DNA of 60,937 nt, taken from positions 1-60,937 of the forward strand of contig JAHBXY010000038.1 in assembly GCA_019636275.1 (NCBI GenBank). The letters run 5' to 3'. Within the stretch, counting starts at the first letter, position 1. Every line of letters begins with the position of its first letter. The notes under the pieces are model-generated. The model was not told the DNA's origin and searched no databases. It worked only from the letters and a program-made list of their open reading frames with translations. Below, piece after piece: positions 40,820 to 51,821 of this stretch. The DNA comes from Planctomycetota bacterium (GTDB taxonomy: Bacteria; Planctomycetota; J058). A program made the translations under genes and the position numbers.

Positions 40820-41776
40820 TCAGGCCGCCGCGCTGGATGGTCGACAACGAACGCCGAACAGGACCCGATAGCCATAGGTCCCGGCCGGGAAGAGCACCCC
40901 ACGCTCGCCTGCGCGGAAGCGAATCGACGCCTCCCGGTGGTCGCGCCAGAAGTCGGCGAGGTCCTGCAAGAGCTCGGCGCGGCGCCACCGGTCGCGACAG
41001 GCGACGCGCGGGTTCAGCCCGAAGCCAGGCTCTGACGAGCCAGGCGTCCCGTCCGGTCGCTGCCGAAGCACCGCTGCCCGCCCGAGGAAGCGCCCTCGCC
41101 GCGCAGCGACCAGCTCGGCGACACGCTCGGCCACCCGAGAGGCGACCAGCTCGCGAAGCCCGTCTTCGCTCAGCTCGTCGAAGCCCGGGGGCCTCGCCAG
41201 CCGGAGGCGGACCTCGTCCGGGAGCACGCGGCGAGACGCACCACGCCTCGCCCGCCGCTCGCCTCCCACCTCGTCAGGCTTCGCCGGCTGACGGAAGAAG
41301 AACCCCGGCCGCCGCGCCACGAGGTCACGCCGCCCGAGGTCGCCCGGCACGGTGATCAGGCCAGGCCATTGCTCCGGCGCCTTGACGAGCCCCGCCGCGA
41401 CCGGGTTGCAGATCATGTAGACGAGCCGCTCGAGCACCGCGTCGGCGTCACCGAGCGTGACCGCGCTGTAGCGGTCAGGCGACCAGAAGTTCTCCCTCCG
41501 CCTGCGGTGCGCGTTGAGCGCCCGAGCCACCAGGGAGTCGAACAGCTCCATGAAGCGGGGCAGCTCCTGGCGAGGATCGACGCAGCCCATATGGAAGTGG
41601 TTGCCGAGCACGACGACGCAGAAGACCTCCACCCCGAACCGCTCGGCCGCCAGCGCGAGGCAGTAGGTCACCACCTGCTCCACCACCGGGTCGGGACGGA
41701 GCAGGAGCTGTCGCTGACTGCAGCGTCGCGTGACCATCACCACGCGACCTGCGAGGACCCGCCTGGGGAGCGTCAT
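40820..41776 (-). CDS. REP-associated tyrosine transposase (RAYT, IS200-like Y1)
   Basis: 318 aa from ATG 41776. Y1 transposase fold: GRVVMVTRRC at the start, HUH motif GNHFHMG at 59-64, the LNAHRRRRENFW block and catalytic tyrosine context ERLVYMICNPVAAGLV (Tyr about 120). The C-terminal 150 residues are basic and helical, longer than in minimal RAYTs. These single-copy domesticated transposases mobilise REP palindromes rather than themselves. The frame is open 70 codons upstream but that part lacks transposase features. No flanking target duplications seen. Confidence 0.88.
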   Translation of the reverse strand: MTLPRRVLAGRVVMVTRRCSQRQLLLRPDPVVEQVVTYCLALAAERFGVEVFCVVVLGNHFHMGCVDPRQELPRFMELFDSLVARALNAHRRRRENFWSPDRYSAVTLGDADAVLERLVYMICNPVAAGLVKAPEQWPGLITVPGDLGRRDLVARRPGFFFRQPAKPDEVGGERRARRGASRRVLPDEVRLRLARPPGFDELSEDGLRELVASRVAERVAELVAARRGRFLGRAAVLRQRPDGTPGSSEPGFGLNPRVACRDRWRRAELLQDLADFWRDHREASIRFRAGERGVLFPAGTYGYRVLFGVRCRPSSAAA

Positions 41777-41994
41777 GGCCCACGCCGAGGCAACGCGCAG
41801 ACCCTGCACAACACGATTCACTTCGACCCCGACCCGGTCCGCCAGACGATCGCCATCGCGCCAACCGAGCAGATCTCGCCCGACGGCTCGGCCGACGACA
41901 CCCAACACCCACCGCGAGCGCACGTTACCCTCCCGCAACTTTCCCGACGCCGAGGCTCGGCGCGCCGCCGCCCGCCCCCTTACCATCCGCCCCC

Positions 41995-43975
<1,981 letters not shown>

Positions 43976-44200
43976 GCGCTGGCGCAGGGCGACGCCGTCG
44001 GCGCGGCCGCCGACGCGCCCGCGCCGCTCTGCGCCCGGGCGAGGCCTGCGCCCGCTGGACCCAGGCGAAGGTCGACCTGCTGGTCGAGGGCGACCCCGAC
44101 CGGGTCGACGCCGCGCGCCTGGCCCCGCTGAACCGCCCGCGCCGAGGGCGCGCCAGGCCGCCGCAGAGGCCCGCGGCCTGGCCGACGGCTACGCGCCGCC

Positions 44201-45769
44201 CCTGGCGGCGACCGCCTCGACGAAGACCGCCGGGCGCTGGCCCGCGCCCACGTCCTGGCCCCCGACGAGCCGGCGCTGGCCGCCGCGCAGGAGGAGGCCC
44301 TCGCCCGCTTCCGCCGCGCCGCCCGCCAGGCCCTCGGCCGCGCCTACGACCTGCCGGTCGTCCGCCTGGAGGCGCGCGCCGAGCACCTCGACGCCGCCCG
44401 CCACGCCCTCGAGCTCGCCGAGCGCGCCGCCGGCCGCGCGGCGCTCGAGCTCACGCGCGGCCTGTTCGACGAGGAGCGCGCCCACCTCGAGCGCGACCAG
44501 GCGCGCGCGCGCCTGGCCGAGGAGGCGGCCCGCCGCCGGCGCGAGCTCGAGCGCCTGGTCGAGGTCCGCGCCCCGACGGCCCCGGCGGTCGCCGACGGCG
44601 AGGACCCGGCGGTCGTCGTCGTGCGCGTGACCGACGAGGCGGGCGCCCCGCGCCCCGGCTGCCCGGTCCGCTTCGAGGCCGAGGGGCCCGGCCACATCCT
44701 CGACCCCGAGCGGACCACCGACCGCCGCGGCGAGGCGCACGCGCAGGTCGTCTCGACCGTCGCCGGCGTGACGACGCTGTCCGTCACCGTCGTGATCGGC
44801 GAGGACGAGGTGCCGCTCGGTCAGCGGCCGCGCCTGACCTTCCGCGCCGGCGCCCCCGACGCGCGCGCATCGACCCTCACCGCGCTGCGCCCCGAGCTCG
44901 TGGCCGACGGCGCCGCCGTCGTCACGCTGAGCGTCGTCCTGCGCGACCGCGCCGGCAACCCCGTCCCGGGCGCGCGCGTGACCCTCGGCGCCACCGGCGG
45001 CGGCAACACGCTGGCCGCGCCCGGCCCCACCGGCCCCGACGGCGCGGCCCTGGCCACGCTCTCCTCGACCGTGGCCGAGGTGAAGACGATCACCGCCGCC
45101 GCCGTCACGCCCGCCGGCGACGTGCCGCTCGAGGCCACCGCCCAGGTGCGCTTCGCCCCCGGCCGCCCCGACGCCGGCGCCTCGACCGTGGCCGCGGCGC
45201 CGACGTCGCTCGTGGCCGACGGCGCGCAGATCACCACGATCACCGTCTGCGTGCGCGACGCCCACGGCAACCCGGTCCCGGGGCAGGTCGTGCGGCTCGG
45301 CGCCACCGGCGCCGGCAACGCCCTCACGCAGCCCGCGCCCACCGGCGACGACGGCCTGGCCCTGGCCCTCCTCGCCTCCACCGTGGCCGAGGTGAAGACG
45401 GTCACCGTGCTCGTGAACCCGGGCGCCGTCCAGGTGGCCCTGCCGCGGGCCACGACGATCGACTTCGGCCCGGGGCCGCTCGAGCCGGCCACGAGCTCGG
45501 TCCAGGTCGCGCCGGCCGAGGGCGGCGCGCTCGACGTCGTCGTCACGGCGCGCGACGCGCTCGGCAACCCGATCCCGGGCCTCCGCGTCGAGCTGAGCGC
45601 GCCGGGGGCCGCGATCGACCAGCCCGACGGCGTCACCTCCGCCCGCGGCGAGGCCCGCGGCCTCGTGCGCTGGCCGGCCGACCGCCCGCCAGGCGACGTC
45701 GGCGCGACCGTCTTCACCCGCGGCGGGCCGGTGCGCCTGGCCGGGGCGAGCGACCGCCCCGACCGCTGA
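44201..45769 (+). CDS. coiled coil plus four Ig-like (Big_1-type) repeats, extracytoplasmic part of the double kinase
   Basis: Open to 45769. First about 120 residues are helical (LARAHVLAPDEPALAAAQEE, RHALELAERAAGR). Then four repeats of about 90-105 residues with the invasin/intimin bacterial Ig-1 pattern: VTDEAGAPRPGCPVRFEAEG; LRDRAGNPVPGARVTLGATG; VRDAHGNPVPGQVVRLGATG; ARDALGNPIPGLRVELSAPG, each followed by a G.A...ST.AEV-like strand. Between 43,970 and 44,200 sense passes through all three frames (AQGDAVGAAADAP; WTQAKVDLLVEGDPDRVDAA; EARGLADGYAPPLAA), so it is one gene with several indels. Stop directly abuts the convergent protease gene. Confidence 0.75.
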   Translation, partial: PGGDRLDEDRRALARAHVLAPDEPALAAAQEEALARFRRAARQALGRAYDLPVVRLEARAEHLDAARHALELAERAAGRAALELTRGLFDEERAHLERDQARARLAEEAARRRRELERLVEVRAPTAPAVADGEDPAVVVVRVTDEAGAPRPGCPVRFEAEGPGHILDPERTTDRRGEAHAQVVSTVAGVTTLSVTVVIGEDEVPLGQRPRLTFRAGAPDARASTLTALRPELVADGAAVVTLSVVLRDRAGNPVPGARVTLGATGGGNTLAAPGPTGPDGAALATLSSTVAEVKTITAAAVTPAGDVPLEATAQVRFAPGRPDAGASTVAAAPTSLVADGAQITTITVCVRDAHGNPVPGQVVRLGATGAGNALTQPAPTGDDGLALALLASTVAEVKTVTVLVNPGAVQVALPRATTIDFGPGPLEPATSSVQVAPAEGGALDVVVTARDALGNPIPGLRVELSAPGAAIDQPDGVTSARGEARGLVRWPADRPPGDVGATVFTRGGPVRLAGASDRPDR

Positions 45770-46654
45770 TCACCAGCTCGGCGCCGGCCGGCGCATGCGC
45801 CGCCCGTCCGAGAGCTCGACCTCCTGGTACGACCCCCACGGCGTATGGACCGTGTGCACGGCCACCGCGCGCAGGTCGAACGGCCCCGTCGGGTCGCCCG
45901 GCCAGCGCGGCGGCGCCGACCAGGGGCGCGGCTGGTTCTTGCCGGCGGCGACCTCCGGGCGCGGCGCCGCGTCCACCGGGTAGCCCGCGTCCCGCAGGGC
46001 CCGCAGGCGCGTCAGCTCGGCGCTCGCCTGGAAGAACACGAAGGCCGCGATCAGGACGAGCATGGGGTTGGCGACGAGCCCGAGCGCCGCGAACGCGGCG
46101 GCGAAGCCCTGGCCGGCGCGCGCCGCCCACCACGTCGCCTTGAAGTTGCCGACGAACGACCAGAGGAACCCGCGCAGGATCCGCCCGCCGTCCATGGGGT
46201 AGGCCGGCGTGAGGTTGAACAGGCCCAGGACGACGTTCACCCACAGGAAGGTCGTCAGCACGCCCTCGAGGGCGCCCAGCGCCGGCCCGAGGAGCAGGAG
46301 CCCCAGGGCGGCGAACGCGGCCAGGACCACGTTGACCGCCGGGCCGGCCGCGGCGACGAGGACCTCCTCGACGGCCGTGCGCGACGGCCGCGTGAGCTGC
46401 GCCACGCCGCCGATCGGGTAGAGGGTGATCCCGTCGGTGTGGTTGCCGAACAGGCGGGCCACGCCGATGTGCCCCAGCTCGTGCAGCGTCACGCTGCCGA
46501 GCACCATGACGAGCAGGGCGGCCGTGTCGACCGCGGCGGCGGCGCCCTGCCCCAGCAAGGCCACGCCGACGAGCACGGCCAGGAGCAGGAAGACCGAGCC
46601 GTGGACGCGCACCTGCACGCCGAACAGCCGGCCGAAGTCGTACGACTGGAACAT
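45770..46654 (-). CDS. site-2 protease family membrane metalloprotease (M50B)
   Basis: 294 aa. TM1 near 20-35, TM2 with HELGH at 58-62 (VTLHELGHIGVARLFG), TM3 VLVAAAGPAVNVVLAAFAAL, TM4 with the third ligand motif NLTPAYPMDGGRILRG, then TM5-6 and a soluble C-terminal tail (VHTPWGSYQEVELSDG). Resembles SpoIVFB/Rip1-type proteases without PDZ. ATG has AGAGGGA 6 nt upstream. Divergent from the sigma/anti-sigma block, which makes the anti-sigma factor a candidate substrate (inference). Confidence 0.92.
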   Translation of the reverse strand: MFQSYDFGRLFGVQVRVHGSVFLLLAVLVGVALLGQGAAAAVDTAALLVMVLGSVTLHELGHIGVARLFGNHTDGITLYPIGGVAQLTRPSRTAVEEVLVAAAGPAVNVVLAAFAALGLLLLGPALGALEGVLTTFLWVNVVLGLFNLTPAYPMDGGRILRGFLWSFVGNFKATWWAARAGQGFAAAFAALGLVANPMLVLIAAFVFFQASAELTRLRALRDAGYPVDAAPRPEVAAGKNQPRPWSAPPRWPGDPTGPFDLRAVAVHTVHTPWGSYQEVELSDGRRMRRPAPSW

Positions 46655-46993
46655 GGGCGATCCCTCTACCCCGGCGGACGAGCCAGGGCGACCGCCTTCC
46701 GCGCAATCCCCGGGCCACGACGGGCTGGCGCCTAAGTCGGGCTGGGCGAGCCTTTCGGCGCCTGTTCGGGCGGGGCGACCTGTCACGCTGACAGACCCCT
46801 GACGTCGCGTCCCGCCACACCGGCGCCTCAACCCACGACGATCACGAGCGTTGCATGAGATCGCCCGCCCGGCGTGACCTGCCCCTCGTCGAACGGGGAT
46901 GTCCGGGCGATAACGGGCCAACGCTCGGCGGGGCAGGGCGTATCAGCAACGCCCGACACGAGTTCATCATCACTCAGCGGGGGAGATCACTGC
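46655..46993. promoter_or_regulatory. divergent promoter region with CTGTCA-CGC-TGACAG palindrome
   Basis: 339 bp between the minus protease gene and the plus exported-protein gene. Contains a perfect 6+6 bp palindrome with 3-nt centre at 46780-46794, a possible operator. No strong -35/-10 seen on either strand. Confidence 0.4.
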
Positions 46994-48271
46994 ATGAAGT
47001 TCGCGTTCGGGGCCGCCGTGGCGGCCGGCCTGACGCTCGGCCTGACCGGTCCCGGCCGGGCCCTCGACACGACGGGCGACTGCTGCCCTGGCGGCGGCCT
47101 CGTCTTCCAGATCGAAGACACCGACGCCGAGGCGATCCGTGAGCTCGAGGAGCGCCTCAACGAGGTGCTCATCGTCGAGGAGAGCGGCCGGATCGTCCTG
47201 CGCGAGGAGTTCAAGTCGGGCCTGCCCTTCCCGCCCGACCGCGTGCAGATGATGCTGGGCTCGTTCGTCGAGCTCGGCCCCGACGGCAAGATCAAGGTCC
47301 GCAACCCGGACACGGTCAAGCCCTACCTGCCGATGATCAAGCGCTTCCTCGACCCTCAGGGCATGGAGCGCCTGCGCGAGCTGCAGAAGCTCCCGCCCGA
47401 CGAGCAGCGCGACGCCATGCGCCGCCTCATGGGCGAGGGTCAGCCCCAGCCCGAGGCGCGCCCCGAGCCGCGCCCCCAGGCCCGTCCCCAGCCGCCGGAG
47501 CCGCCGCGCCCGCAGGTCCGCCCCGAGGCGCGCCCGCAGCCGGAGCCGCGCGCGCAGGAGGGCCACGCGCGCCCCGAGCGCGGGCCGCGCCACGCCGAGG
47601 CGCCGCGCGACCGTGAGCTCGAGGAGCGCATGGCCCGCCTCGAGCACCGGCTCGAGCGCCTCGAGCGCGCCCTGCGCGAGGGCGAGGGGCGCCACGCCCA
47701 GCAGCCGCAGCAGCGCCGCGGGCTGTTCGACCTGTTCGGCCGCGGCCGCGACGACCGCCGCTCGACGGCGAGCCCGCTGACCGAGCTCGGCCGGCGCGCC
47801 GACACCTGGCAGAAGGGCATGCGCAAGCTGGCCGAGATCCTCGAGCCCGACGACTTCCAGCGCATCGGCCGCACGCTCGACCGCGTGCGCAAGCAGCTCG
47901 ACCGCGGCGACATGCGCGACCGCGGGAAGATGCTCGAGAAGCTGCAGGAGACCGTCGACCCGACCGACTTCGGCCGGTTCATGGAGATCTTCTCCAAGTT
48001 CATCACCACGCCCGAGGGGCGCGAGATGGCGGCCGAGCTCGAGCGCATGGTCGAGCGCCTCGAGGGCGTCGTGAACTCGGACCGCGGCAAGCGGCTGGGC
48101 GACTCGCTCGACCGCATGGGTCAGGGGCAGCTCCGTGAGCGCATGGAGCAGCTCATGCGTGGCCGCGACGCCACGCCGGAGCGCCGCGCCACCCCGCCGC
48201 GTGGCGAGGAGCGGCGCCCCGAGCGGTCGGAGCGGCCGCGCAACGTCCCCGAAGGCGCCCGCCTCTACTGA
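46994..48271 (+). CDS. exported Pro-rich coiled-coil protein, function unknown
   Basis: 425 aa. Signal peptide MKFAFGAAVAAGLTLGLTGPGRALD (cleavage about 23-24), then a double Cys (DCCPGG). Central proline/glutamine/arginine-rich segment with P.P.ARPEPRPQ-type repeats (about 150-205). Coiled coil ELEERMARLEHRLERLERAL near 215. Helical C-terminal half with DRVRKQLDRGDMRDRGKML and an Arg/Pro-rich end. ATG preceded by GGGGGAG. Immediately upstream of the ECF sigma gene, so possibly part of the same envelope module. Confidence 0.8.
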   Translation: MKFAFGAAVAAGLTLGLTGPGRALDTTGDCCPGGGLVFQIEDTDAEAIRELEERLNEVLIVEESGRIVLREEFKSGLPFPPDRVQMMLGSFVELGPDGKIKVRNPDTVKPYLPMIKRFLDPQGMERLRELQKLPPDEQRDAMRRLMGEGQPQPEARPEPRPQARPQPPEPPRPQVRPEARPQPEPRAQEGHARPERGPRHAEAPRDRELEERMARLEHRLERLERALREGEGRHAQQPQQRRGLFDLFGRGRDDRRSTASPLTELGRRADTWQKGMRKLAEILEPDDFQRIGRTLDRVRKQLDRGDMRDRGKMLEKLQETVDPTDFGRFMEIFSKFITTPEGREMAAELERMVERLEGVVNSDRGKRLGDSLDRMGQGQLRERMEQLMRGRDATPERRATPPRGEERRPERSERPRNVPEGARLY

Positions 48272-48349
48272 GCGGCCCCCCGGCGCTCGGAAGGCCCTAT
48301 ACTGGAGGCGGAGTTGAGCTTCGCAGGAGTCGCGTCGCCCGGGATCGGC

Positions 48350-48399
48350 GGGCCCCCGCTGGGGGCCCACTGGGTCCAGCCGATCGTCCGATCGGCTGG
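48350..48399 (+). promoter_or_regulatory. two consecutive hairpins in sigma-factor leader
   Basis: GGGCCCCC-GCT-GGGGGCCC (48350-48368) followed by CCAGCCGATCG-TC-CGATCGGCTGG (48376-48399), the latter a near-perfect 24-bp palindrome. A TATACT -10-like box lies at 48298-48303. Could be an operator or a leader structure regulating sigma expression. Confidence 0.45.
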
Positions 48400-48448
48400 C
48401 GCCCGGCAGGCCGAGCCGCTGCGCCGGCTCGAGGCCTGGACCCCGCGC

Positions 48449-49030
48449 ATGACGGTCGCCGACAGGGCTGAGGATGGCAGCGACGCGGCCCTCGTGGAGC
48501 GGGCCCGCGCCGGTGACACGCAGTCGTTCGCCCAGCTCGTCGACCGCTACCAGCAGCGCGTGTTCTGGGTCGCCCGGGGCATGCTCGGCAACGACGAGGA
48601 CGCGCGCGACGCCGCCCAGGAGGCGTTCATCCGCGTCTACCGGTCGCTCGACCGCTTCGACGTGCGCCTCAAGTTCTACACCTGGCTGTACCAGATCGTC
48701 GTGAACCTGTGCATCGACATGCTGCGCAAGCAGGTCAAGCGGCGCGGCGTGTCGCTCGAGCAGGTGGGCGACGTGGCGGGGCAGGGCAACGGGGCCGGCA
48801 CGCTCGAGGCGACCGAGCTCCGGCAGCGCGTCTACCGGGTGCTCGACGAGCTGCCGCCGAAGTATCGGACGGTGATGGTGCTGTCCGACCTCGAGGGGAT
48901 CGGGGCGAAGGACATCGCCCACATGACGGGCACGACCCACGCGACGGTCCGCTGGCGCCACCACCGGGCGCGCCAGCTGTTCCGCGAGGCGTGGGAGCGG
49001 ATCCATGGGAAGGGTAGCCATGTCGTGTGA
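48449..49030 (+). CDS. ECF (RpoE-like) RNA polymerase sigma factor
   Basis: 193 aa from ATG 48449. Sigma-70 region 2: LVERARAGDTQSFAQLVDRY, DEDARDAAQEAFIRVYRSL, TWLYQIVVNLCIDMLRK. Region 4: LDELPPKYRTVMVLSDLEG, then GIGAKDIAHMTGTTHATVRW with RHHRARQLF. A TTG at 48314 with GGAGGCGGAG before it would add 45 residues, but that stretch contains two hairpins and no homology, so the shorter form is preferred. Overlaps the anti-sigma start by 11 bp. Confidence 0.93.
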   Translation: MTVADRAEDGSDAALVERARAGDTQSFAQLVDRYQQRVFWVARGMLGNDEDARDAAQEAFIRVYRSLDRFDVRLKFYTWLYQIVVNLCIDMLRKQVKRRGVSLEQVGDVAGQGNGAGTLEATELRQRVYRVLDELPPKYRTVMVLSDLEGIGAKDIAHMTGTTHATVRWRHHRARQLFREAWERIHGKGSHVV

Positions 49031-49708
49031 AGACGTTCGCCAGGCGCTGCCGCTCTTGCCGGGGACGCACCCCGACGACGCGGCGCGGGTCCGCGCGCAC
49101 GCCGCCGGGTGCGGCGGCTGCGGGGAGCTGCTCGAGGCCTACGAGGGCGACGACCGCGCCCTGAGCGCGCTCAAGCTCGCCCCGGCGGCGGCCCCGCTCG
49201 ACGGGTTCACGGCCGAGGTCATGGCGCGGATCGCCGCCGCCCCGCGCGAGGCGGAGGGGCGGCGTCCGGGCCAGGCCGCGATCCTGCGCCCGTTCGCCGG
49301 CCACGCGCTCTCCGAGGGGCTGCCGCGGCTGGCGGCCGCGGCGGCGGTGCTCCTCGCCGTCGCCGTGGGCCTGCTCGTGGGCGGGCCGGCGGCGGTCGAG
49401 CCCGACCTGCGCGCCACCGCGCCGGCGCCGACGCGCCGCGGCAGCAGCAGACGGTGGTCGAGGTCACGCCCGTGGCCGCGACGCCGCTCGCGGCGCCGCG
49501 CCGCATGCCGCTCGACCGCGACCCGGCGCCCATGCCGCTGCGGCGGCGCGGGCCCGTCGTCCCGGTCGACGAGGGGCGGCGCGGGGCGCGCGGCGGCGCC
49601 GGCGGCGGCGAGCTGCTCGAGGCGATCGAGGAGGTCCTCCCCGACTTCCACCGGCGCATGCTCAAGCAGTTCGGCGACGGGCGCACCGCGCGCGAGGTCC
49701 GGTTCTAG
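49020..49708 (+). CDS. zinc-finger anti-sigma factor, apparent frameshift after TM
   Basis: ATG 49020 lies inside the sigma gene. N-terminal zf-HC2 type motif HAAGCGGC (His27, Cys31, Cys34) characteristic of ZAS anti-sigma factors. One TM segment RLAAAAAVLLAVAVGLLVG near 103-121. About 20 residues later (around 49,430-49,450) sense switches frame, continuing as QQQTVVEVTPVAATPLA and ending ADGKxx-like LEAIEEVLPDFHRRMLKQFG at TAG 49706-49708. The first frame instead runs through into the next gene. Membrane-anchored; expected to sequester the ECF sigma and to be released by proteolysis. Confidence 0.82.
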
Positions 49709-49727
49709 ACCAGGAGGAGAGTGGGCC

Positions 49728-50630
49728 ATGAAGCACGTGATCACCTGCGCGGCGCTGCTCTTCGGCGCTGCCACCCTCCCCGTCGTCGCGTCGGCGCAGG
49801 ACCGGCCCGCCCAGGGCGCGGCCGAGCGCGACGCGCGGATCGCCGAGCTCGTGCGCAAGCTGGGCGCCCCTGACTTCGAGGCCCGCGAGCAGGCGCAGCG
49901 CGAGCTCGAGGCGATCGGCGCGCCGGCGCTGCGCGCGCTGGAGGCGGCGACGAAGAGCGAGGATCCCGAGGTCGCCAGCCGGGCCACCGAGGCGGTGGCG
50001 CGGATCCGGCAGGGGCGGACGGCGGAGCGCTCCGGGCCGCAGGTCGAGGAGCGCCGCCCCGACCCGCGGCGCGCGCCCGAGATGCCGCCGCTGCCCAGCG
50101 TCGGCGACCTGTTCAAGGAGCTCGAGGACCAGCTCCCGCCCGAGTTCAGCGACATGTTCCGCGAGCTGTTCCGCGGGCGGCAGCCCGGGCAGGACGAGCG
50201 CGACGGCGTCGAGGAGCGCCGCCCCGGCCAGCCGCGCGTGCGCGTGTGGACCTTCCCGCAGCAGGACGAGCGCCAGGCCACCCCCGGGACGCCGTTCGAC
50301 CGCGCGCTCGGCGCCCAGGTCGGCCCGACGGGCGCGGCCCTGCGCGCGCAGCTCGACCTGCCCGACGGCGAGGGGCTCGTCGTCAACCAGCTCGACCCCG
50401 AGGGGCGGGCGGCGAGGGCCGGGATCCAGCTCTACGACGTGATCGTCGGCGTCGACGGCCGCTCGGTGCGCACCCCGCGCGACCTGCAGCCGCTCCTGCG
50501 CGCGGGCGCCAAGGTCGAGCTCTACCGCAAGGCCCAGCTGCAGAAGCTCGACGTGCCGGCGCCGCAGGCCGCCCCGGCGCCGCCGGCCCCGCCGCAGCGC
50601 GCGCCGTCCTCGGGCGAGCGCTCGTTCTGA
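49728..50630 (+). CDS. exported protein with HEAT-like and PDZ domains
   Basis: 300 aa. Signal peptide KHVITCAALLFGAATLPVVASAQ (residues 2-24). HEAT-like helices at about 35-90 (LVRKLGAPDFEAREQAQREL, GAPALRALEAATKSEDPEV). Middle region low complexity. PDZ domain at about 190-275 (LPDGEGLVVNQLDPEGRAAR, AGIQLYDVIVGVDGRSVRTP). Strong SD AGGAGGAG 9 nt before ATG. Fourth gene of the sigma block; a PDZ sensor in the periplasm next to sigma/anti-sigma resembles DegS/RseP-type control logic, but no protease domain is present. Confidence 0.88.
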   Translation: MKHVITCAALLFGAATLPVVASAQDRPAQGAAERDARIAELVRKLGAPDFEAREQAQRELEAIGAPALRALEAATKSEDPEVASRATEAVARIRQGRTAERSGPQVEERRPDPRRAPEMPPLPSVGDLFKELEDQLPPEFSDMFRELFRGRQPGQDERDGVEERRPGQPRVRVWTFPQQDERQATPGTPFDRALGAQVGPTGAALRAQLDLPDGEGLVVNQLDPEGRAARAGIQLYDVIVGVDGRSVRTPRDLQPLLRAGAKVELYRKAQLQKLDVPAPQAAPAPPAPPQRAPSSGERSF

Positions 50631-50635
50631 CGGTC

Positions 50636-50946
50636 TGCGCTGAGTGATGCGCTCGCGAGGGGCGGGCGATGGGCGGAAGTACCGGACAGGCACGAACTGT
50701 CCCGCTTCGCCCGTCGTCTGCGATCGGTGATGATGCGCTCGCGAGGGGCGGGCGATCGGCGAGAGCACCGGACAGGCACGAATCGTCCCGCTCCGCCCGT
50801 CGTCTGCGATCGGTGATGATGCGCTCGCGAGGGGCGGGCGATCGGCGAGAGCACCGGACAGGCACGAATCGTCCCGCTCCGCCCGTCCCCATCGCTCGCT
50901 CTGGCGGGTTTGCGATGAGTGATGCGCTCGCGAGGGTGCGCGATCG
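50636..50946. repeat. 86-bp direct tandem repeats
   Basis: Units start at about 50636 (diverged), 50718 and 50804 (these two identical over about 83 bp), with a partial fourth at 50911-50946. Each contains GATGCGCTCGCGAGG, CGGGCGAT and GGACAGGCACGAA followed by GTCCCGCT. Period 86 bp; no spacer/repeat alternation, so not CRISPR. Confidence 0.8.
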
Positions 50947-51101
50947 GAGCCGGTCCCGGAGTTGCGTGAGTCGTCTCGGTCGGCTCGCTCTGGCGAGCAG
51001 AGCGAGGGTTCGGGCGGCGGCGCAGCGGGCGTAGCCTGGCGCGGTGAAAACCGACGGGCAACTCCTGCCCGACCGCGCCCGACCGCGCGACGGGGGGACC
51101 G

Positions 51102-51821
51102 GTGAGCGAGGGCGAGCACGGCGCGGACGACCCGGCGTGCGGGCCGTGGGAGGCCTTGGGCCTCCTCGTCCTCGGCCTGGTGATCGCCGGCGTCGCCGCG
51201 CGCCTGCCGACGACCCCGAGCACGTTCGTCGGCGCGGTCCAGCCGCTGGTCATGTTCCTGGGCTGGATCGGCCCCGCCTACGCGCTGGCCTCGTGGCGCG
51301 GGCGCGACCCGCTCGTGGCGCACGCCGTCATCCGGCCGGTCGACGGCCGCCTGCCGGCCGCGCTGGTGTCGCTCGCCGTGCTCGCGCTGTTCGTCGGCGG
51401 CTGGGTCGGCTGGGCGCGCTGGAGCGGCGTCCCGGCGACGGGCGACCCGGGCGAGGTGACGCGGACCGCGATCGAGTGGCTCCTGTGGGGCACGCTCTTC
51501 GTGGCCCTGCCCGAGGAGTACTTCTTCCGCGGCGTGCTCCAGCCCGCGCTCGACCGCCCCGGTCAGCGCGCCCTGCGCGTGCTCGGCGCCGACCTCGGCC
51601 GCGGCGCGCTCCTCGGCGCCGTCGCGTTCGGCGCCAGCCACGTCCTGCTCGACCTCGTGACGACCGGCGCCACGAGCCCCCTGCGCGCGGCGACCTTCTT
51701 CCCCGCGCTCTGGTTCGCGTGGCTGCGCGCGCGCACGGGCAGCGTCGTGCCGGCGGTGCTCGCCCACGGCGTCGCGAACGCCGTGTTCGTCGCCTGCCGC
51801 GACCTGTTCGACGCCATGTGA
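51102..51821 (+). CDS. CPBP family intramembrane metalloprotease (CAAX/Abi type)
   Basis: 239 aa, about six TM segments (LGLLVLGLVIAGVAA, LVMFLGWIGPAYALA, LVSLAVLALFVGGW and others). Motif 1 EEYFFRGVLQP at about 137-147, motif 2 FGASHVLLDL near 178, motif 3 AHGVANAVFV near 222, the three CPBP motifs. GTG start with GGGGGGACCG upstream. Bacterial CPBP proteins range from bacteriocin self-protection to stress signalling; no bacteriocin gene is visible nearby. Confidence 0.9.
   Translation: MSEGEHGADDPACGPWEALGLLVLGLVIAGVAARLPTTPSTFVGAVQPLVMFLGWIGPAYALASWRGRDPLVAHAVIRPVDGRLPAALVSLAVLALFVGGWVGWARWSGVPATGDPGEVTRTAIEWLLWGTLFVALPEEYFFRGVLQPALDRPGQRALRVLGADLGRGALLGAVAFGASHVLLDLVTTGATSPLRAATFFPALWFAWLRARTGSVVPAVLAHGVANAVFVACRDLFDAM

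Noticed and set aside
50636..50946. CRISPR array
   Set aside because: Repeats are contiguous 86-bp units without variable spacers and no cas genes are nearby.
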